DNA of 64,000 bases from Chrysaora quinquecirrha (Eukaryota; Cnidaria; Scyphozoa; Semaeostomeae; Pelagiidae). The stretch lies in the NCBI GenBank assembly GCA_014526335.1, contig JACTAT010000027.1, positions 693,627 through 757,626 of the forward strand. The letters run 5' to 3'. The translations under genes and the position numbers were made by a program. Of the stretch, positions 12,101 to 21,100 are shown one piece after another. The notes beneath the pieces are model-generated. The model was not told where the DNA came from and did no database searches. It was given only the letters and a program-made list of their open reading frames with translations. The first letter of the stretch is position 1, and each line of letters begins with the position of its first letter.

Positions 12101-15100
12101 CGTTAAGGAAAACTAGCGTATGGCTTGCCTCACATTAAGTTAACCCATAGATTTGACCCTGCTATATCAAGACAGCTTTAGTTAAGATTCTTCAACAAGG
12201 GACAAACGACTATCGACAAGCAACGAACCCCGGACTGCATTTGAAAGCCGACGGCATTTCTATTGAAAGAAAGAGCTGAAAGTCACGCAGCCTATTTTAA
12301 TAAAGAGCCTTTCTCCTCACTTTACCAAATATTTTTGCTCACTTTCCGTCTTTCGTATTGAATAGGCCTGAATATTTTTGTGACAAAGAAACATTTGAAA
12401 GTCACAAGCATTCAACTATGATATATAAATTGGTCTAGATCATCATTAGTTTCCCTGTCCCATGTATAGATATCTAAGTAACTCTCAAGAAGCGTTAAGA
12501 ACTCAAAATATGAAAAATTTAAGAAAATTTCAATGGCTGACCAATTTTTAGCTTCTTATAAAGAATTCTTGTAGTTCAGTAGTTAAAGTAGAGATTTCGA
12601 GATTTCGCGTTCTCCACGCGAGGGTGTGAATCGCCTGGAAGTTGCTGTTGAAACTTCTTTGGCCAATATTGTTGTGTGGACTTGAAATATTGACCAAGGC
12701 TGACCTGGTTAATTAAAAAATGACCGTCCTGTTTGTGCCCGTCAAATCTAGAGCGGACCCAATTTCAATCATCCTCAGTTTCAGTTTTGGCAGTTTGCAC
12801 CGGATTAAAAATCTTAGCGGCAAAAACTTGAAAGTCACTAATAGTATTAAATGAGTCCCTGGCCAAACGATCAAGCATACTTGTCCAACATTTTAAATTT
12901 CCTTTCAAGCGATGTATAAACGTTTGACCGTGTCACGAGTCATTTCTTTACAGGCAGTACAAAATTCGCTTGGCAATGTCTTTTAAAAATTCAAAAACAT
13001 TTTTGTTGCTTGACTTAAGAAAAAGATGCTTGCCTGGCGACGTACCTTTGCTTGACAAACCACGACGATTTAGTCGAATAAAAATTTGAGAGCGTTTTTA
13101 CTCTCAGTCGAATGATGTTGAGCTGTGTTGAACTGTGTCGAGAGATGTCGAGGAGGCTTTAAACACCTCCCTCGACGAAAGTCGACCGGTCGCCGGCGCA
13201 GAAAAGAGTCAAACGAGTCACTCAGGGGCTGTCTTCTCGACATTGCTCGACAAAAAGTCAGTGATAAGTCGAGATCGTTTGAACAAGCATTCAAACGCCA
13301 ACACGACTTGACACGACAGATACGACACGATTTGACACGACAGATACAAACAAAAACTACTCACGTCCTTTCTTCGTTATTACACGTACACGCCATCCAT
13401 ATTGTTTTCTTGCCCCAGTAGAAACGTCATTTGAAGAATAAACAGCGAATTCATAATATGTAAAAGGTTTGAGGTTCTGCAGGGCCACACTTTGTATTGT
13501 AAATTTACTGGTAGTTGGATTGTATGTGACGTCATCACAATACAGACTGGCATTGTTGCATTTGACTGAGTAATAGATGGTAGGAAGCGTTCCAGGATTG
13601 GATGGCTTGGTCCACGTGATTGTTGCTGAAGTGTTTGTTAAATGAAGTACTTGAACGTTCTCAGGCTGCCTAGGCACAGCTGAAATCAGATAGAATACAA
13701 AAATTACAAAACTTCATATAGTACAATCTCAAATGAAGACCAACACAATCAAACCAAACAAACCCTGAAATGTGCTTAATCTGTTCTTAATTACTTGGTC
13801 ACTTAGGCATCTATATTTTTCAGTGAATGTCTGTAGTGGTACTAGGTTTGTTTAAAAATGCAGCATGCCTGTCAATATTATTGTTTGCTTGCTTTGTTTA
13901 GTCTAACTATCTTACTTTCATATTAAGCTGATACTCAATATTCTTAGGGCTTATAAAAAGGCCCAGCCTCAGCTTGTTCTTATTTTGTTCTTAAAGTCTG
14001 GGTTAAATCTAGGCTAGTGTTCTTATAAAATTGTTCTTATTAAAAATAGAGTGTGGTGTGAAACTACTTTGAAAGGAAGTCCAAATTTACTATCATGAAC
14101 GTAATACACGTAGCTATTTTTTTATTAGAAACTAAAAAATTGATCCAGTACCAAAAGTTCCTTAAAATTTTCAAATTTTGAGTACTGAATGTTTCTGAAG
14201 AGTTTCTTGAATATCCATATTGGCAACATAGCTATTCTATCTGAATGATGTCCCAAACCCATTTATTGATCGTATTTGAAAACTTATGGGTTTCGCGTTT
14301 GCCTACGTGTCACATAAATGCGTTATTGGAGACGAAGCATGGGAATCAAAAGAAGATTTCTCGCTGTCTGAGGTGAAAAGTTTCCCACGTAAAAATTTCC
14401 AGTACTTGAGTTTCTTAAATTTTTGGCCATTCGAGAGACAGGGTTTCTTATAAAGAGTTTTTTATAAAAAAATACTTGTGGACCTCTGATTTTTTCAGGG
14501 AAAAGAAAAAACTCAACAAAGATTAGCACGATACTTACAGTGGCAATTTTCACTACTGTCGTGTTCTTTGTCTGCACGTCGGTAAAAATCTGGTTTACAA
14601 GGGCAGCTGTCTGCATTGCTTGTCAGGGCTGTATTATTGCCGCATTTTTGGCACGATTCGTTACCAGCAGCAGATTTGAAATAACCCGCGCTACAACCTA
14701 CGGGACACAGAAAGCCGAGTTTAAATGAAGATCTTGATAATGTATCTTACTAAAGATTTTTTCGTCTGACATTCCTTAGAGAATGAACGTCATAAACAGA
14801 CTGAAACAATTGACTAAGGCGGAATTTATACCAAGATGCGGATCGAGATGCCCCAATCAGAAAATGAGGCCAAATTGGCATTGTGTTTCAAACACCAATC
14901 AGCTTTTAACAGGAACAATGGAAAATAATTGAATAGTCCAAGTGAGAAACTGGCTTTTTGGTTTTGATGTGGACAGATTCAAATTGATTGTTGGACATAT
15001 TGATTGGTGCAGTTTGAACCGCATCTGGGTATAAATTCCGCCTTAGTCTATTGTTTTGGTCTGTTTCTGACGTTCAATCTCTGAGGAGTGTCAGAAGAAA

Positions 15101-18100
15101 AAAGCTTTTAAGTATGCCTGAAAATGTATCCGCTGTTCATCGCAGTTCTGAAGTTTTATACTGCTCAACAATTATTATCTAACAAAGTTGGCAAACTACA
15201 ATAAATTATTATTGGAACAAATGAATATACGATTTCAACTAAGAGCCTCGTTTTCATAAAAATTTCGAAAATTTCTTCAAACATTAATCACTAAGCTACA
15301 CTACCAAGTGTTAGCAATGGACTTTAGAGCTAAAAGTTTAAGGCAGAAGAAGTTTATCGTTTTCGAAACGTTAACACTAAGAGTGTGTTCTTTTGAACTT
15401 AAAAAACTTTCCCGATGTCGAAAGAAGAAAGCTTCCAAAAACAGAATCCATGATTTTCAAAAAACCGGAATTCTGAAACTCGGAGACTTTTCAAAAATTT
15501 GTTACAAACGTTAGTCATTTTTCGCGCCAAAATTCTTGCTTACGTCGTTCCCAGACCCTTTCGTGGCATGTCTCCTGGCAACTGATAAAATTGCAGTTTC
15601 TTTCAAACTTCAAACCGAGAATCTCTCGAAAGTCTCGAAAGAAACTTTCTGCTTTTGATGGTAGAAGATTTTGGGGAGCTCCAAAACCTGCCGTTTTCAG
15701 ACGAATTGCTTCGAAAAACACACATTCCGAAAAAAGAAGGTTACCGGAAAAAATATTGGTTTAGAAAAAACACGTCCTAAAAGTGCAATTTATTATTTTA
15801 AATGTACCGAGACTTGTCAAGGAAAGTTTCAACATATTCTTGCTTCCACATTTTCTTGCTTAAAGCCTGCTTTCCATATAGCCAAAATTGGCTGTGCCAG
15901 TGCTTAACATGGCTGTACAAGTACCGAGACAGTGCTGTGACATTATTAGTTTTAATGGAAACACTTCATCACGGTGGCTCAACCGTGGCTGGACAGATGC
16001 TCCACCGCGTTGGTGCTGACATAAAAAGTTGAATTCGGTTCAACTTTCCCGGTCCTACAATGCTTCTGCTACTAGAAGATTTGAATGGAAACATGTGGCG
16101 CAGTCGTCGGCGACGTGTCTATGGTACTTGCCTTTGTTCTCATTGAGCACATGACTGAAACAAGCCAATCAAATGCGAGGAAATATGAAGCCATTTTATA
16201 ACAACCACTGTCGCAACACTGGTACAGCCGGGTCTCAGCACTGGCCCCGCCACGTATTGCTGTATGAAAACGAAACGTCGCAACACTTTCTCAGCGCGGG
16301 TACAGCCACTAATGGCTATATGGAAACAAAGCTTAAAAAATAGAAAGGATATTTAATATTACCTGCACATGTATCTCCCTTTCTTTCGTATCCTTTCTCA
16401 CAATGACATCCACCAAAATAAACAGCTGTACCATTACTGTAACAGTGCATGAAATTGTTTGCAGCTGAAACTACTGGCACACTGTGTGCTACACAATTTC
16501 CATTTATCTTTTGAACACCAATAGTAGAGTTAGGTGCAGCAGATGGTGGAAACTTCACAAGATCTCCAGAAATTGTTGGGCAGCCTATGTACTTTACTTG
16601 CAACTCAATAACATCACCACATATGCCAAGATCTCGAAATGCTATATAGACACCCCTTCTGCCTTTCATTCCTAAATTCACACTTGATGTGAATTCTGTT
16701 TTGTATAGAAAATCCAGTTTTGTGTTGTTTGAAAAGGAAGCGACAAAACTGTATGAATATGATGTGGGATCAACTGATCCAGGAATCATGGTATCACTTC
16801 TCATAGCATATACTCCAACTGAATTCAGGCATTGACTATTGACTGTAGTACAGTCACTCAATCTGTATTTCAAAATGACTTTGATCTCAGTTGCTGAGTA
16901 TGTTGCGATGTATGGCACAGAGAGGTATGCGTTTGAAACATCAGGACTGATAGCACACACAGAATAAAGATTTCCAGATCCCGAAATCCACTAACAAGAC
17001 AAAATAATTTCAAATTCAAATGCTTAACAAGCATTTAAATGCTCGAGAGCATTTTGAAAATGAGCGGGCACTAATCCTTCACAAATACAATAACAAAGCC
17101 AGTCAGGCCCAAGGCTGGACGAAGCATTACGTAATTCTACGTGGTGGTATAAACGAGGCTGGACGAAGCAATAAGCAATTCTACATGGTGGCATAAACGA
17201 GGCTAGACGAAGCATTATGTAAATCTACGTGATGGTATAAACGAGGCTGGGCGACGAAAAGACGTTCCACCACGAAGACAGGTCATGCAACCACAATGAC
17301 AAGTCATGCTACCATGATAATGTATACACCATTTATACTGAAGGTTGTTTAATTTAAACCAGTTTTAACCAGTGCCAACGGGCATTTTACTCAAACTAAA
17401 CACCATTGAAACTGGTTTAAATCTTAGTGTGAATAGGGTATTGGTGTGCGACGACGATGAATTATTTTTGTCCTCAAAACCGCTCCATACTATGAGCACT
17501 TTGGGACATCATTTGTGATCAGTTATCATGGGGAAGTTGGAAATTTTAGGTTGGCACTAATTTCACTCATTCAAGAAAGAATCTACTTTCAAGCAATGAT
17601 GTGATAACAAATTTTTCGATGAGCAAATCAACCGTAGTGCCATCCTTATGTAATTGCTTGTTTTGTGTATATAACTTGCCAGTGTCTATCCAGATGATTG
17701 GTTCAGCAATTTTCTTATTTCACAATAGAATGGTATCTACAATGATGGTTAGAAAGTTTCTTACCTTTGGTCCAACACCTGCAGAAACATTTTTAACTGA
17801 GTGCCAATTGGAAAAAGGTTTTACTTGAAGCGTCTCTAAAAAGAAAAAATATCGAATGTCAAATCTAAACATAGGTCAATAAAAAGCAACGTTCATATAT
17901 TTGTATTTAATGTTTGTTCAAGGGATGTGGTCTCTGTGGCGCAGTGGTTAGCGTGCTGGACTCACAACGGAATTGTCGTGTGTTCGAGCCACGGTCTTTC
18001 CACTTGTGTTGCAGAGATAACAACCTTGGGCAAGTCGTAAACACAAATGTGATTCTCTCCACCAAGGTGTATAAATGGTTACCTGGTCGGTAATTATGAG

Positions 18101-21100
18101 CGCCGTGTGTGGCTGCACCCTGCTATATTCTGTATGTATCCAGACCAGGGGTAAAGTGTGAAGACAACTGAGTAGCCCTAGGCTAGTAGTAGACTCAAAA
18201 CGGCATATATATATATTATAGTATGCTTTACTAACAAAAGACGGGTTGGAATAAGAGTGGATAGGGGAGGGTTGTCGGTTAGGAAAATTTTTCAAAAATT
18301 AAGAAGCGCAGGGGGGAGCACGATTATTCGGTACTCAATAATGACCATGCCCATCCTATTCATTTAATTCCGGCGCCCTAGGTTTACTAGCTACAATATG
18401 AAAAAATACGCGTGTCAAGTACATGAACTAATATACGCTTACTAAATGTCTTTCCCCCGCTTAAATTCTGAACATTTTGCAACCCACATCTTTTATCTTC
18501 GATTCAAACGCAGGACATTATATGACTGTCTATTGAGGGGTAAGTTGTTTTCACAGCAGAAGATACCCTATGCATGAAATATTTTCAAACGAGCAGAGCG
18601 AACAGATTCTTTCACCCACGCTATAACTGCTCATGACGTCACGACCACAATAACAATTTTAGGCCATTCATACGTTTAAGCATACCTTTGTGTGCTCTAG
18701 CATACAAAAGACCTCCAAAGGGCATGATTATAAGGTGCAAAACCGTAAGGGGATTTTCAGAATTTTATGTAGAAAATAAATAAGAATTATGGATGCAGCA
18801 GATTATTTTAAAAGTATTGAAAGGGCAACATATAACAGATGTACACGGTTTTTTATATAAGAAACCTAACTAAAGCCTCACTAGTAAAAGTTTCTTGAAT
18901 TTTTATTGTTTCCTATTGTTTTAAGAGACAAAAGAACAAAATAATCTATTGTAATTTGCCAGCAATCTTACTAGTGGATCTCTTATAAAGCGGTTTCTTT
19001 AAAAAAAAAGTGTATCACAAAATAAGGATCTCTATCCTATGGTATGACTTTTGTAGAGAAGATCTTTTGCAGTGCACACTGTTATCAAAATGAAGGGCTA
19101 ACAACCCACGCCACGCCATGTAAAATAAATTCAAATTTTCTTTTTATTATATTCAATGATATTTCATGACCTTAATAGAAAATCTTGTTTACAACTTAAT
19201 TTATATTCGAACGTGCAGTCAAATGCATCTACAAATTTCTTTTTATAAGAACAACCTTTATTACGGTAAATAAGAAACTGGCAGGCCAAAAACTAAGCCA
19301 AGTGTTCTTATAAAAAACATGTAGCCACAAGATAACACAGGAACAAACCTTTTCAACTAGGGGCCTCGTTTTCAAAAATTTTGAAAAATTGCCTCACAGA
19401 AACATTTCGAATTCAGATTCGAATTTATCACCTTCATTCTAGTATCGCGGCAGATTTTCTATGCCTCTAGTCCTTACAATGATGATTTAATAGCGATTAA
19501 ACTTTGAAAATTTGTACGGGATCTGATGGTGAAAAATGACTGAGTTTAAAACTTCACCCAGAGCGATTTTTGACGGTCAAATCCTTTACAAATTTTCAAA
19601 CTTCTAATCGCTATAAAATCAGCATTGTAAGGACTAGAGGCGTCAAAATTTGCCTCAATACTAAAATGAAGATGCTGAATCTGAATCTGGGGTCGAAATA
19701 TTTGTAGGAACAAATCGGCAAATTTTGAAAACAACAGAAAATGACTGTTAAAGATAGAGGGAAAAAATTCCAGTCCTTGTTTGCCAGCAAAATGCTGTGA
19801 AACGCAGTGCGAAAGGTTTCTACCAACGGTCCTACAGTACTTATACGCAAACAAATTGAGTAGTGAAATTTCATACCAGGAAAGCCACAGTGAAATAATC
19901 ATTAAGCAGGGGTTGGGGTAGCCAATAAGGCGCCCAAGAATAGAGCCCGGGGGTTACTTCATTGTTCAAGAAACTAGACGTGCCACCCAGTTTTTCCAAA
20001 CCCATCAATGTCTTCCGATAAATCCTGTTACTCGTGGTACCCATATATAGAAAGAACAACGAAATTTTTTACCCATTTGTACCAATATCTCAAATATTTG
20101 AACCCAATTTAACGTCTGAGGCAACTCTAAATGCGGCGAAAAGGCCTTTGCGCAGAAAACTAAAACGCACTTTTTATCAGGCTTTTCAAGACAATGCATG
20201 TTTAAAAGTTTTTATATATTTTACTAGCCATATGTAGAGATTCTTTACGGAAAACCAACCCATATGTAGGGAAATTGGCGCTGAAAAAGTTACCCGTTTG
20301 GGCGGCACGTCTAGATAGTATAATGAACAATGGAAGTATGCAGACAGAAAACAGTGGAACAATATTATTAGGAACATGAAGTTGTAAAGCACAACGTACA
20401 TGCGAAGAAGAAGAAGAAGAAGGAAGTACCCCCCCCCCGGGGAATATAACATGCATGTAAAATAACATACACACTTTTTTATAAGAATACCTTAATTTTT
20501 GCCGAGCCTCGATTATTCTTAAGATTTTTCGATTTTGAGCCTAAAAATATTCTTAAATTATTCTTAATTTACAATGTATACAATCAATTTCTGCGAAAAT
20601 AAAAGTTGAAAATAAACAAAATCTCAGTGACTGAGGTATGACAGAGGTGTGTATGGAAGTAACATAAGCAAGACGAAAATTTGAAACGATTTAATAAAGA
20701 GCAAAAGAAAATTAAGCAAAAGGAATAAGTTCTACAATTTCATACACGTTTTTTTTTAAAAGAACACTGAAATTGAAGAAAGCCATGAAATGTTCTTAGT
20801 TTTTCCGATTTGAAGGCTCAAAATGTTCTTAACATGTTCTTAATTTTCTTGCCTTTTAAAAAGCTGTTCTTCTTCAAATTAGATGGTAATTGCTACAAAA
20901 GAATAGGACAGCGCAACTAAAGAAAGAAAATTTTAATTTGTTTCTAGCTTCACAAAGCCTTGTAATGTTCTCAGCATGTTCTTAACTTCTTAGCCTCTAA
21001 AGCCTTATGTTCTTATATACTTTGTTCTTATAAAAAAAACGTGTACAAGATAGAGCCGAAATATCTAAACACATTTGGACATTTGGAATATATTGCAAAT

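Noticed and set aside
13125..13421. 98-codon plus-strand open frame, Arg-rich
   Set aside because: It runs over a TCGA-rich inverted repeat and into the antisense of a fibronectin exon.
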